Source: Vulcanimicrobiota bacterium
GTDB lineage: Bacteria; Vulcanimicrobiota; Vulcanimicrobiia; Vulcanimicrobiales; Vulcanimicrobiaceae
Assembly (NCBI GenBank): GCA_003161435.1
Contig: PMOS01000031.1
Coordinates: 62,001-126,000 of the forward strand
DNA length: 64,000 nucleotides
Direction: 5' to 3'
Below, piece by piece: positions 51,173 through 60,362 of the stretch (its first letter is position 1; each line of letters begins with the position of its first letter). The position numbers were made by a program, and so were the translations under genes. The notes under the pieces were generated by a model. That model saw nothing but the letters and a program-made list of their open reading frames with translations, made no database searches and was not told the DNA's origin.

Positions 51173-52020
51173 ACGTTCGCCCGGCGGCACTGCTCGCCGT
51201 TCTTGTCGCGTTGGCCGGCGTGGCCTTCGCGTCGCCGGCGCTGGCGCGCGGCGGCGACGGCGGTGAAACCGAGGTCTTCACCGACGTGTACGTCTCGCCG
51301 AACGAGACGATCGACGGCGACGTCAATGTCGTCTTCGGCGACGCGAAGATCGCCGGAACCGTCCGCGGCGACTGCAACGACGTCTTCGGGACGTGCACGC
51401 TCGTCGACGGCGGACGCGTGCTGGGCCAGATCAACAACGTCACCGGCGACGGCCCGCGGTCGTTCTTGCCCTTCGCGGTCGGCGGCTACGGGCTGGGCGC
51501 GATCGCCGAGCAGGATCACCGCCTGTTCACCAAGCTGCTCTCGAGCGCGGTCGTCGTGCTCATCTTCCTGCTCTTTCCGCTGCGCATGCGCGTCGCGCTC
51601 GATCGTGTCGAACGGCATCCGGCGATGTCGGCCGCGGCGGGTGCCGTCGCCGCGGTCTTGATCGTGCCGATCGCCATTTTGCTGATCGTGAGCATCATCG
51701 GGATCCCGCTGGTCGTGCTGGAGATCGCGGGGCTGATCGCCGGCGTGTGGATCGGAACCGGCGCGGTCGCGTTGCTCGTCGGCCGGCGGTTGTGCGAGCT
51801 GGTGATGCCCGCATCGACGCCGTCGCCGCTGGTCGCGCTGATCCTGGGCTTGGTCGTCGTCTCGGCGGCGGAGATCGTGCCGCTGCTCGGTTGGGCCGTG
51901 ACCGCACTGGTGTGGCTGGTCGGACTGGGCTCGGCGATCCTGTCGTTCGTCCGCTCGACCCAGCTCGACACGGTCCCGCATCGCGTGCCGATCGGCGGCC
52001 CGCCGATGTCGCGCTACTAG
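51169..52020 (+). CDS. membrane protein with bactofilin-like polymer domain
   Basis: 283 residues. Signal peptide (LLAVLVALAGVAFASPALA), then a short beta-helix-like repeat (ETIDGDVNVVFGDAKIAGTV RGDCNDVFG in consecutive turns) as in polymer-forming/bactofilin domains, and then four to five membrane helices (SSAVVVLIFLLFPLRM, AVLIVPIAILLIVSII, VALILGLVVVSAAEIV). Third gene of the sigma/anti-sigma operon, so it is probably a target or sensor of the stress regulon. Function unknown. Confidence 0.8.
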   Translation: MNVRPAALLAVLVALAGVAFASPALARGGDGGETEVFTDVYVSPNETIDGDVNVVFGDAKIAGTVRGDCNDVFGTCTLVDGGRVLGQINNVTGDGPRSFLPFAVGGYGLGAIAEQDHRLFTKLLSSAVVVLIFLLFPLRMRVALDRVERHPAMSAAAGAVAAVLIVPIAILLIVSIIGIPLVVLEIAGLIAGVWIGTGAVALLVGRRLCELVMPASTPSPLVALILGLVVVSAAEIVPLLGWAVTALVWLVGLGSAILSFVRSTQLDTVPHRVPIGGPPMSRY

Positions 52021-52105
52021 AGCGTCGATCGTTCTGGATATCGTTCTTCCGCCGCCGCGTCTCGCGCGCCGCGTCCAGCGATTCAAGCCGTCGACGATTC
52101 GCGAG

Positions 52106-53254
52106 ATGCTCAAGGTGACGCAGGACCCGGCGGTCATCTCGTTCGGCGGTGGTCTGCCGGCGGCCGAGCTGTTCCCGGTTGAAGATGTCTCGGCGGCCCA
52201 AGACCGCGTGATGAAAACGCGCGGCGCGGCCGCGCTCCAGTATTCGGTCACCGACGGGATCCCGGAGTTGCGCACGTGGGTCGCCGAGCGCCTGCGCACG
52301 CATCAGGGACTCGAGGTCGACGGCGACGACGTGGTCATCACCGGCGGCTCGCAACAGGGGCTCGATCTCTACGCGCGCGTCTTTCTCGATCCCGGCGACG
52401 TGGTCGCGCTGGAGAACCCGTCGTATCTCGGCGCGATCCAAGCCTTCGACGCCTTCGAGCCCAGCTATCTCGCCATCGAGAGCGACGCGTCGGGGATGAT
52501 TCCTGCGGCGCTCGCCGCGGCGCTCGAGCGCGCCGCGCCGCTGCCGAAGTTTCTGTACATCGTGCCGAACTACGAGAATCCGACCGGCAACACGCTCGTC
52601 GCCGAGCGGCGCCCGCAGATCGTCGATATCTGCGCGCGCTACGGCGTGCCGATCCTCGAAGACGATCCATACGGCGAGATCGCCTTCGACGGCCCGCCGC
52701 CGCCGGCGCTGCTCTCGCACGGCGCGAAGGGCGCGGTGACCTACCTGGGCACCGGTTCGAAGATGGTCGCACCCGGGTTGCGCGTCGCCTGGATGGTGAT
52801 CCCCGACCACGATCTGCGCGACAAGATCGTGACCGCCAAGCAAGGCGCCGACCTGCACTCGTGCTCGTACGCGCAGTACGTCTTTCACGCGTACGTCGAG
52901 GATGAGCCGCGGCTCGCTGCGCATCTGGCGCGCGTCCGCGCGGCGTACAAGCTCCGCCGCGACGCGATGATCGACGCGCTGCAGCGAGAGATGCCGTCGC
53001 ACGTGCATTGGAACGCGCCCGCGGGCGGGATGTTCTTGTGGGCGACGGTCGGCGCCGGGATCGACACCGAGGAGCTCTTCGAGCGTGCCGTCCGCGACGC
53101 CGTGGTCTTCGTTCCCGGCCGGCCGTTCTATCCGAGCAGGGATCGCGGCGACGGGATGCGCTTGAACTTCTCCGCGATGCCGGAGGAACGCATCGCCGAG
53201 GGCATCAGGCGCTTGGCTCGCGCGGTGCGCGAGCAGGATGCGACTCAGCCCTAG
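52106..53254 (+). CDS. class I PLP-dependent aminotransferase (2-aminoadipate/LysN-like)
   Basis: 382 residues from ATG 52106. Fold-type I aminotransferase related to LysN, KATII and the MocR enzyme domain: VISFGGGLPAAELFP, ALQYSVTDGIPELRTWVAER, ITGGSQQGLDLYARVF, VPNYENPTGNT (Asn-Pro), LEDDPYGEI, GTGSKMVAPGLRVAW (PLP lysine), LNFSAMPEERI. The conserved segment normally found before this start (ARRVQRFKPSTIREMLKVTQ) is encoded in frame upstream from about 52034, but the frame there has no ATG, GTG or TTG; a CTG at 52034 is a possible start. The true N-terminus is therefore uncertain. Confidence 0.9.
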   Translation: MLKVTQDPAVISFGGGLPAAELFPVEDVSAAQDRVMKTRGAAALQYSVTDGIPELRTWVAERLRTHQGLEVDGDDVVITGGSQQGLDLYARVFLDPGDVVALENPSYLGAIQAFDAFEPSYLAIESDASGMIPAALAAALERAAPLPKFLYIVPNYENPTGNTLVAERRPQIVDICARYGVPILEDDPYGEIAFDGPPPPALLSHGAKGAVTYLGTGSKMVAPGLRVAWMVIPDHDLRDKIVTAKQGADLHSCSYAQYVFHAYVEDEPRLAAHLARVRAAYKLRRDAMIDALQREMPSHVHWNAPAGGMFLWATVGAGIDTEELFERAVRDAVVFVPGRPFYPSRDRGDGMRLNFSAMPEERIAEGIRRLARAVREQDATQP

Positions 53255-53297
53255 CCCGAACGGGCGCTGATCCAAGCCGCATCGAGAGAGGTACTTC

Positions 53298-53726
53298 GTG
53301 GGTCTGGTCGTGACCGGCATTTCCCAAAACGGCGACATCTCGGGAATCGAATCCGCCCTCAAAGCTGCGGGGCTACCGCTCGACCCGATCCAACTCATCG
53401 GACCCGACGACTCGACCCAGGGCGCGGCGTCGTCGATGGGCATGATCGACCCGGGTTTGATGACGGGCGGCGGTCAGGGCACCGGCGTCCCCGGCGTCAC
53501 CAGCGGCGTGCCGACGGCCGGTGGGTACGGAACGCGCTACTTCCGCAACGAAGCGCTGAGCGATCGGCTCGGGGACCTCGAGATCCCCGACGACGAGGTG
53601 GAGAATTACGTCGACGCGCTACAAGCCGGGCGCAGCGTGGTCGCGTACTTTGCCAAGCCCGACACCATCGGTCAGGTGACGGAGATCTTCCGTACCGCCG
53701 GACTCGCCAAGGTCAAGACGTTCTAG
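53298..53726 (+). CDS. hypothetical protein, general-stress-protein-like
   Basis: 142 residues, GTG start behind GAGAGAGG. A glycine/threonine-rich middle (TGGGQGTGVPGVTSGV) separates an N-terminal GISQNGDISGIESALKAAGL segment from YGTRYFRNEALSDRLGDLEI, VENYVDALQAGRSVVAYFAK and a final VTEIFRTAGLAKVKTF. The layout (ferredoxin-like halves around a flexible loop) recalls YflT/GSP17M-type stress proteins, weakly. The stop overlaps that of the convergent epimerase-GT2 gene. Confidence 0.7.
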   Translation: MGLVVTGISQNGDISGIESALKAAGLPLDPIQLIGPDDSTQGAASSMGMIDPGLMTGGGQGTGVPGVTSGVPTAGGYGTRYFRNEALSDRLGDLEIPDDEVENYVDALQAGRSVVAYFAKPDTIGQVTEIFRTAGLAKVKTF

Positions 53727-55693
53727 AAACTCTTCCCATCCGGCAAGAGCTCCGTGCTGGTACCGTCGCGAATGAGCGCGGCGCGTATCAGACGCGGACG
53801 GCCTTTTACTTCGGTCATGATCTTCGCGATGTACTCCCCGACTAGGCCGATAGCAAAAAGATTGAACGATCCAAAGAGGAGGATCGCGATCAGCACGGTG
53901 GTGGTACCGCGCGGAGCGATGTTCGGAACGAACAGCCGCAACGCGGCGGTTACGACAGCGAGCAGGAGCGAGACGGCAAGCGAGGTCACACCAGCGGCCG
54001 TCAGCATCGTGAGCGGCGTGTTGCTGAACGAGAAGATTCCCTTTTTCGCCCACTCGATGTTCTTGAAGAGGTTGTTCGTCGAGCGTCCGAACGGACGGTC
54101 GGGGCGCACGTAGTCGACGCCGTCCTGACGAAAGCCGACGTAGGCGCGCAAGCCACGCACGAAGAGATCGCGTTCGGGGAACTGCAGGAGCCACCCGACC
54201 ACCTTACGGTCCATCAGCGAGAAATCACCGGCATCGACCGGGATCGGGACGTAACTGAATGCTGCAAACACGCGATAGAAGAGCTTGTGGGCGGCGTTCC
54301 AGAGAAAGTTCATCTCCCGCTTGATGCGGCGCCCGTAGATCACGTCGAAGCCCTGCTCCCACTTCGCGTAGAAGTCTTCGATGAGCTCCGGCGGGTCTTG
54401 CAGGTCGCCGTCCAGCAGAACGACGCCGTCTTTCGTCGCGATCTCCATGCCGCTGCGAAACGCCATCTGCGATCCGAAGTTGCGGGAGTGCGTGATCCCG
54501 ATTACGTGATGGTCGCCGTCACTGAGCTGCCGAATGATCTCGGCGCTGTCATCGGGACTGGCATCGTTCACGAAGATGATCTCGTAGTCGATGCGCAGCT
54601 TTCGAAACGTGTCTGTGAGTCGGCGATACATCACCGGGATCGCTTGCGCGTCCTTGTAGCAGGCGATGATCGCGGTAAGGCTGCGGCGCTGTTTCGCGAA
54701 CGCCTTGTTGCCGGTAATGGAGAACTGCTCGTCGTCGAGCCCGCCGACCCACTGGGCGGTCGACCGGAGCCCCTCTTCGAGGGTGACCTCGGCCGTCCAG
54801 CCGAGCACCTCGTTCGCGGACGCCGGATCCGCGTACCAGTCGTTGAGGTCCCAATCGCGCGCCGGCATCTCGCCGAACTGAGGGTCTGCCTGAAGGCCGA
54901 AGATTCGCTTCGTCAGCGCGGCGAGCTCCCCGATCGTCGTCCGGGTGCCCGTACCGATGTTGAAGCTGGCCCCGTAGATCTGGGGGTTCATCTTTGCCGC
55001 GGTCAAGATGAATGCCGCGCAAACGTCGTCGATGTGAACGAAGTCGCGCGAGATCCGCGGATCGACGAACTGCGGGTATCGACCGGCTAGCGCCTCGCGC
55101 AGCAGGTTGGGGATGAGACGTGACGTGTCTTCGAGCGGTCCGTACACCGAATACAGGCGCAGGTTCGCACACGGAAACGCGTCATGCTGACCCATGTACC
55201 GCAGGTAGTTCGATATTGCAACCTTCGACACGGCGTAGTGGCTGTTCGGGTCGAGCGCTGCGTCTTCGTGCGGCTTTGCCGCGTTTGTTCCGTACTCGGA
55301 AGACGTGCCGGCGTGGACGAACGCGGAAATGGACCGCGCGGCGAGCAGCCCGGCGAGCCCGACGACGGACAAGAAGTTCGTCTCGTAAATCCGGTCGACG
55401 TTGCGCTCGAACGAATACGCTCCATACGCGACGCAGTCGAAAACCGTCTGCGGCGTGACGTTGTTGAGCAGGTTCTTGACGGCTGATCGGTCGGTCAGAT
55501 CGACCGCGATGACGGAATCTTCTTTGACGTCGGCCAAACGCCAGCTCTTACCGTGCTTTTCAATGGCGAAGACGTCGGACCGCTCGGCCGCGATCGCGCT
55601 GTACAGGCTCGCGCCGACAAATCCTGAGGCGCCGGTGATCAGGATCGGCCCGTGCAGGGACCGGATGTACGGGAGCAGCTCGGCGCGCGTCAT
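53723..55693 (-). CDS. fusion of NAD-dependent epimerase/dehydratase and GT2 glycosyltransferase with membrane helices
   Basis: 656 residues. Residues 1 to about 320 are an extended SDR: ILITGASGFVGASLYSAI, FVHAGTSSEYGTNAA, HYAVSKVAISNYLRYM (Tyr-x-x-x-Lys), NLRLYSVYGPLEDTSRLIPN, RDFVHIDDVCAAF. Residues about 335-656 are a GtrB/DPM1-like GT2: LTAIIACYKDAQAIPVMYRR, EIIFVNDASPDDS, LLDGDLQDPPELIEDFYAKW, GDFSLMDRK, then two membrane helices (MLTAAGVTSLAVSLLLAVV, IAILLFGSFNLFAIGLVGEY). The fused enzyme would make a sugar nucleotide and pass the sugar to polyprenyl phosphate at the inner membrane. No stop or frame break lies between the parts. The downstream end of a leftward run with two methyltransferases. 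Confidence 0.9.
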   Translation of the reverse strand: MTRAELLPYIRSLHGPILITGASGFVGASLYSAIAAERSDVFAIEKHGKSWRLADVKEDSVIAVDLTDRSAVKNLLNNVTPQTVFDCVAYGAYSFERNVDRIYETNFLSVVGLAGLLAARSISAFVHAGTSSEYGTNAAKPHEDAALDPNSHYAVSKVAISNYLRYMGQHDAFPCANLRLYSVYGPLEDTSRLIPNLLREALAGRYPQFVDPRISRDFVHIDDVCAAFILTAAKMNPQIYGASFNIGTGTRTTIGELAALTKRIFGLQADPQFGEMPARDWDLNDWYADPASANEVLGWTAEVTLEEGLRSTAQWVGGLDDEQFSITGNKAFAKQRRSLTAIIACYKDAQAIPVMYRRLTDTFRKLRIDYEIIFVNDASPDDSAEIIRQLSDGDHHVIGITHSRNFGSQMAFRSGMEIATKDGVVLLDGDLQDPPELIEDFYAKWEQGFDVIYGRRIKREMNFLWNAAHKLFYRVFAAFSYVPIPVDAGDFSLMDRKVVGWLLQFPERDLFVRGLRAYVGFRQDGVDYVRPDRPFGRSTNNLFKNIEWAKKGIFSFSNTPLTMLTAAGVTSLAVSLLLAVVTAALRLFVPNIAPRGTTTVLIAILLFGSFNLFAIGLVGEYIAKIMTEVKGRPRLIRAALIRDGTSTELLPDGKSF

Positions 55694-56592
55694 TTGGTGC
55701 CGAAGATCGCCATGTTACCGGCCGGAACCGGGATCCGGATTGCGCCGACCGCGCGCAAGGCCGGATGCGCCAACGATGCCAGAAGACCGCGCTTCACGCG
55801 CGCGGGCAGCGGAAAGAGCTTGAGCCAATACGTCAGCGCATAGGCGTTGAGTATAGAGAACACGTTCACGTCCTGGAAGCCGGTCTGCGTCAGCAAATAG
55901 CGGACGCTGCGGGGATTGAACAGCTGGACGTGCTCGATGTCGAAAATCGGCGACTTCTCCCCCATGACCCGAGCGCTGAAGGCGCCCAGATCGTGCTCGA
56001 TGAGGAAGACCTTGCCGCCGGGCTTGAGTATTCGGAAGATGTCTTCGAGCAGCTTACGCGGCTCGTAGACGTGCTCGATCGTCTGAAAGCACGTAACCAG
56101 ATCGAAGGAGTTTTCGGCGAAGAGCGCCCTGTCGAACATCTCCTGCCGAATCAACGGCCGTACATCTTCGGAGGCGACCCGTACCGGTGCTTCCGAAGGT
56201 TCGACTCCGACGATTTCGCGAAATCCTAAGCGGAGCAGTTCACGCAAGAAGGCTCCGTCGCCGCAGCCGATGTCGAGCGCACGACCGGGCTCGAAGCCCT
56301 GCTTGCGCAGGTACTGGGCATACGTCCGGGCGGCATCGGTCGACTCGACGCTCGCTTCGAACGAGGCGCGGCGGTATGCCTGGCTCGCGGCCTCCGCCGA
56401 CGCCACCGGGCTCCCGTACGTCAAACCACACGCGCCGCACGTCAAGAGCCGAAAGTGCATGTACTCCGGCACCTTACGCGACGAAAAGCTGGCTTGGGTC
56501 CAACGGCTCTCGTCGTATGTCGACTCGCGATACACAACCGAATGGTCGGACGTCTTGCAAATCGGACACGGTCGCTCTTCGAGCGCAAGCAT
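55690..56592 (-). CDS. class I SAM-dependent methyltransferase with N-terminal zinc knuckles
   Basis: 300 residues. N-terminal CPICK and CGACG knuckles, then the SAM domain: ALDIGCGDGAFLRELLRLGF, GVEPSEAPVRVA, FDLVTCFQTIEHVYEPRKLL, ILKPGGKVFLIEHD. Typical of small-molecule or glycan methyltransferases in polysaccharide loci. The start ATG 56592 overlaps the upstream stop by one base (TGATG). Its stop overlaps the start of the epimerase-GT2 fusion gene. Confidence 0.88.
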   Translation of the reverse strand: MLALEERPCPICKTSDHSVVYRESTYDESRWTQASFSSRKVPEYMHFRLLTCGACGLTYGSPVASAEAASQAYRRASFEASVESTDAARTYAQYLRKQGFEPGRALDIGCGDGAFLRELLRLGFREIVGVEPSEAPVRVASEDVRPLIRQEMFDRALFAENSFDLVTCFQTIEHVYEPRKLLEDIFRILKPGGKVFLIEHDLGAFSARVMGEKSPIFDIEHVQLFNPRSVRYLLTQTGFQDVNVFSILNAYALTYWLKLFPLPARVKRGLLASLAHPALRAVGAIRIPVPAGNMAIFGTK

Positions 56593-57371
56593 CAAGTCGG
56601 GTCGCCCTTTTCGGCCAGCGCGGTATATCCGAGACAATCGTCGCCGCCCTCGAATCGTAACGAGAGGTTACCAACGACGGCGGCGGTGACGAACGACGGC
56701 ACGAGCGCGATACCGATCAAGCGAAAGAGCATGGACCGCAGGCTCGACTTCTCCTGCGGCATGATGAACTTGGTGCAGATGGCCATGAATTTATAGCAGG
56801 CGACGGTGAGCGCGTTGCCGCGCGCGTGGACGACAACGCCGCTAAAACCGGCACGGCCGAGCAAATGCAGCAAACCAGATGGTGTGAACCGCCAGTAGTC
56901 CGCCGGTATGAAATGCCAGCGAGCGGCGAACGGCACAGTGAGGACGAGCCGGCCGCCCACACGCAGGCAACGGTAGGCCTCATCCAAGAAACGGTCGGGC
57001 TCTTTGACGTGCTCGAGGGTTTCCGTCGCAAGGACGACATCCACGGATTGGTCGTCGATCGGCCAATGGAGGCCGTCGTAGTACTTCGTGTCGGGTGTGT
57101 GGTATCCGAAGTATTCCAACGAGTCGGCGGTATCGATTCCAATGTACGTAGCGTCTTTCGGCAAGAGCGGGCGGTAAGGCTGCGCGCCGCAACCGACATC
57201 CAAAAGCGTCCCGCGAACGCGCGACAGTTCGTCGACGAGATCGCGCCAGACAGTCCCCGCTTGAAGATCGAAGAATCGGCGTATCGGCGTGACGTCGCTA
57301 CAGGCGATCGGTTTCCAACCCTCTTCCGACGATGTTCGCTCCACTTGGTTCCGTGCAGGCTTCCGCGTCAT
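56592..57371 (-). CDS. class I SAM-dependent methyltransferase
   Basis: 259 residues. SAM motif LLDVGCGAQPYRPLLPKD, then IGIDTADSLEYFGYHTPDTK, VDVVLATETLEHVKEPDRFL and LRVGGRLVLTVPFAARWHFI, followed by WRFTPSGLLHLLGRAGF, seen often in methyltransferases of O-antigen loci. A hydrophobic C-terminal segment (LFRLIGIALVPSFVTAAVVG) may bind the membrane. First gene of the leftward trio; 147 bp separate it from the divergent transketolase genes. Confidence 0.88.
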   Translation of the reverse strand: MTRKPARNQVERTSSEEGWKPIACSDVTPIRRFFDLQAGTVWRDLVDELSRVRGTLLDVGCGAQPYRPLLPKDATYIGIDTADSLEYFGYHTPDTKYYDGLHWPIDDQSVDVVLATETLEHVKEPDRFLDEAYRCLRVGGRLVLTVPFAARWHFIPADYWRFTPSGLLHLLGRAGFSGVVVHARGNALTVACYKFMAICTKFIMPQEKSSLRSMLFRLIGIALVPSFVTAAVVGNLSLRFEGGDDCLGYTALAEKGDPT

Positions 57372-57518
57372 ACCATTTTGAGAGCCTGTCAGCTCACGGA
57401 AGGGCCACGACCAAGCCGGCGCCGATTTGTGTCACCACCGCCCGCGGTGTTCGTCCGTGGTACAACACTCTCCCGCGCGCCAGGACTACGGAACCTTTCG
57501 AGCAAGGCCTAACGGCTC

Positions 57519-58331
57519 ATGACAACCTCGAGCGAGACTCATCGTTCGGTCACCGGGCGCCGGATTCGCGAGCATGTGCTGCGCGAATCCCGCCGAGCGA
57601 ACGTCGGCCACATCGGATCGTCCTTGTCCATCGCGGACATTCTCGCAGCGCTGTACGGCGGAATCCTGCGCGTCGGATCGCCGGAGGATCCCGATCGCGA
57701 CCGCTTCGTCCTCTCGAAAGGACACGCGGCGCTGGCGCTCTACGTCACGCTGTTCCTGCGTGGTTGGTTACCGGAGAGCGAGCTCGCGACGTACTGCGGC
57801 GACGACAGCCTCCTTGGCGTCCACCCGGCGAGCGAACTGCCTGGCATCGATTTCTCCACTGGCTCGCTAGGTCAGGGTTTGTCGCTGGCGGCGGGCGCGG
57901 CATTGGCCGCTCGCATGAGCGGTTCGCGCCGCCGTGTTTTCGCGCTCGTCAGCGATGCCGAGCTGAACGAAGGTTCTACCTGGGAAGCGGTGATGTTCGC
58001 CGCTCAGCATCGGCTCTCCAACCTTTACCTCTTCGTCGACCTCAACGGACAACAGGCGCTGGGGTACACGCGCGACGTGATGGCGATCGAGAACCCGGTC
58101 GAGCGCTTCACCGCGTTCGGCTGGGATGCTGAAGAGGTCGACGGGCACGACGTTCCTGCGATGACCTCTGCCGTCGCCGCTGCGGAAACGGATCCGCGGC
58201 CGCACGTGTTCGTCGCACGCACCGTGTTCGGTCGCGGCGTCTCGTACATGAACGGTCAGATCAAGTGGCATTACTGGCCGATGTCCGAAGAGGAGTTCGC
58301 GCAGGCGATGCGCGAGGTCGCCGAGACGTGA
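57519..58331 (+). CDS. transketolase, N-terminal (TPP-binding) subunit
   Basis: 270 residues, half a transketolase. Seen: LRESRRANVGHIGSSLSIAD, RFVLSKGHAALALYVTLF, GSLGQGLSLAAGAALAARM and the TPP diphosphate motif ALVSDAELNEGSTWEAVMFA (GD replaced by SD), NLYLFVDLNGQQALG. With the next gene it forms the two-subunit enzyme, as in many archaea and in secondary clusters. ATG 57519; the stop overlaps the C-subunit start. Confidence 0.92.
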   Translation: MTTSSETHRSVTGRRIREHVLRESRRANVGHIGSSLSIADILAALYGGILRVGSPEDPDRDRFVLSKGHAALALYVTLFLRGWLPESELATYCGDDSLLGVHPASELPGIDFSTGSLGQGLSLAAGAALAARMSGSRRRVFALVSDAELNEGSTWEAVMFAAQHRLSNLYLFVDLNGQQALGYTRDVMAIENPVERFTAFGWDAEEVDGHDVPAMTSAVAAAETDPRPHVFVARTVFGRGVSYMNGQIKWHYWPMSEEEFAQAMREVAET

Positions 58332-59257
58332 GAGCAACGTTCGCGAAGACGCTGACCGAGATTGCCCGCGAGGACAAGCGGGTTCTGCTGCTGACGGCCG
58401 ACCTCGGATACATGGCGCTCGAACCGTTCGCCGAGGCCTTCCCCGAACAGTTCATCAACGTCGGCGTCGCCGAACAGAACATGGTTGGGATCGCGACCGG
58501 TCTCGCCGACGGCGGCTTCATCCCTTTTCTCTACTCGATCGCCCCATTCGCGTCGTTGCGCGCGTACGAGTTCATTCGCAACGGTCCCGTGTTGCACCGG
58601 CTGCCGGTACGGATCGTCGGCGTCGGCGCGGGTTTCGAATACGGAACGGCCGGGCCGACGCATCACGGCATCGACGACGCAGCAGCGCTGCGTCCCCAAC
58701 CGGGCCTGACCATCATCACGCCAGCCGACGCGCTGCAGATGCGCTCCGCCATGCTCGCTACGTGGGACGGTGACGGACCGATCTACTATCGTATCGGGAA
58801 GGAAGAGAAGGTTGTGGTGCCCGGGCTCGACGGCCGCTTTCGGCTCGGGCGCGCGGAAACCGTCCGCGAGGGGAACGATCTCGCGTTTGTCGTCATGGGA
58901 GCGCTCGCGCCCGAGGTCTGCGCGGCGGCAGAGCAGCTTTCCGAGCGGGGAATCTCGGCGACGGTGGCGGTCGTCTCGTCCTTCAATCCGTCGCCGGTCG
59001 AGGACTTGGCGCTGCTTGCGCAGGCGCATCGCCTGCTCGTCAGCGTCGAGGCGCAGCACGTCGATGGCGCGCTCGGTTCGCTCGTCGCCGAGACGATCGC
59101 CGAGGCCGGAACCGCGTCCAAGCTCGTACGCATCGGCGTCCGGCGTTCACCTCAGGGCCGAAGCGGTAGCCAACGGTTCTATCACGCGCTGCACGATTTG
59201 AGCCAGACCGCGATCGTCGAACGTGTCCTCTCGCTGGCCGCGGGAGAGCCTGTTTGA
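58328..59257 (+). CDS. transketolase, C-terminal (pyrimidine-binding) subunit
   Basis: 309 residues from GTG 58328 (GTGA overlap). Pyrimidine-domain marks: VLLLTADLGYMALEPFAEAF, QFINVGVAEQNMVGIATGLA (catalytic Glu), SIAPFASLRAYEFIRN, GVGAGFEYGTAGPTHHGIDD, ADALQMRSAMLA. The C-terminal domain (VMGALAPEVCAAAEQLSERG, HVDGALGSLVAETIAEAG) is present. Location amid glycan genes suggests a two-carbon transfer for a special sugar rather than the central pentose pathway. Confidence 0.92.
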   Translation: MRATFAKTLTEIAREDKRVLLLTADLGYMALEPFAEAFPEQFINVGVAEQNMVGIATGLADGGFIPFLYSIAPFASLRAYEFIRNGPVLHRLPVRIVGVGAGFEYGTAGPTHHGIDDAAALRPQPGLTIITPADALQMRSAMLATWDGDGPIYYRIGKEEKVVVPGLDGRFRLGRAETVREGNDLAFVVMGALAPEVCAAAEQLSERGISATVAVVSSFNPSPVEDLALLAQAHRLLVSVEAQHVDGALGSLVAETIAEAGTASKLVRIGVRRSPQGRSGSQRFYHALHDLSQTAIVERVLSLAAGEPV

Positions 59258-59345
59258 CCGATCTCTGGGATGGCATCAGGCGCTTGGTACGCGCGGCGCG
59301 CAAAGGAGAGCGGGGCCGCTGCGCGCCGGCGCGAAGAGGTGGGCC

Positions 59346-60362
59346 GTGACAGGCGATGCCCTTGGCGAACCGTCGGCGGCGGCGCCGCTCGCGTTGGACC
59401 CGGCTCTCGACTCGCAGGCGCCGCAGCTATCGGTCGTCACGACGATGTATCATTCGGCGCCGTATCTCGCCGAGTTTCACCGCCGTATGAGCGCCGCCGC
59501 GGGCGCGCGCTTTGCGCGCATCGAATTCGTCTACGTCAATGATGGCTCGCCGGACGATAGCCTCGACGTCGCGCTCACACTGCAGCGCGAAGACCGCCGG
59601 ATACGAATTGTCGACCTCACCCGCAACTTCGGGCATCATCACGCGATCGTGGCGGGACTCGAGCACACGCGAGGCGATCTCGTTTTTCTGATCGACTGCG
59701 ATCTCGAGGAAGAACCTGAAGCGCTCGACGCGCTCCTCGACGCGATGCAAGCAAACCAGGCCGATGTGGCGTTCGGCGTGCAGATCGCGCGCAAGGGTGG
59801 CTTCCTGGAGCGCTGGGGTGGCGCGCTCACTTACCGCCTGGTCGATGCGCTCTCCGGAGACCTGCGGCTGCCCGCCAATATGGTGGTAACCCGAATCATG
59901 ACACGCCGCTACGTGCAACGGTTCCTCGAGCATGGCGAGACCGCGATCGTCTTCTCTGCCCTTGCCGCGACGACCGGCTTCCGGCAAGTCGCGGTTGCGA
60001 TACATAAGCACAGCAAAGGGACGACGACGTATGGTCTGCGCCGCCGCATCCGCATGTTCGTAAAGACGACGATCGCGTTCAGCGACCGCCCATTACACTA
60101 CATCGCATATCTCGGGCTCGCGATCCTCGTCTCATCGTTACTTTACGTCGCATACCTGCTCTTCGCATATCTCTTCTACCGTTCGGTGCCGGCCGGGTAC
60201 ACGTCACTCGCTGCGTCGATTTGGTTTCTCGGCGGGTTGATTTTATTCAGCATTGGAATCGTTGCAATCTACCTCTCGGTCGTGTTCGTCGAGGTGAAGC
60301 GACGCCCGCGCTATCTCGTCCGAGCGGTGTACGCACCTCCTCCGAACAGTGAGCACTCATGA
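59346..60362 (+). CDS. GT2 glycosyltransferase with C-terminal membrane helices (GtrB/ArnC-like)
   Basis: 338 residues. GT-A core: [100 protein letters not shown]. Two membrane helices near the end ([20 protein letters not shown] and [20 protein letters not shown]). Typically transfers a sugar to undecaprenyl phosphate. The GTG at 59346 has AGAGGTGGG before it. Its stop overlaps the following PhyH-like gene (ATGA). Confidence 0.9.
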   Translation: MTGDALGEPSAAAPLALDPALDSQAPQLSVVTTMYHSAPYLAEFHRRMSAAAGARFARIEFVYVNDGSPDDSLDVALTLQREDRRIRIVDLTRNFGHHHAIVAGLEHTRGDLVFLIDCDLEEEPEALDALLDAMQANQADVAFGVQIARKGGFLERWGGALTYRLVDALSGDLRLPANMVVTRIMTRRYVQRFLEHGETAIVFSALAATTGFRQVAVAIHKHSKGTTTYGLRRRIRMFVKTTIAFSDRPLHYIAYLGLAILVSSLLYVAYLLFAYLFYRSVPAGYTSLAASIWFLGGLILFSIGIVAIYLSVVFVEVKRRPRYLVRAVYAPPPNSEHS

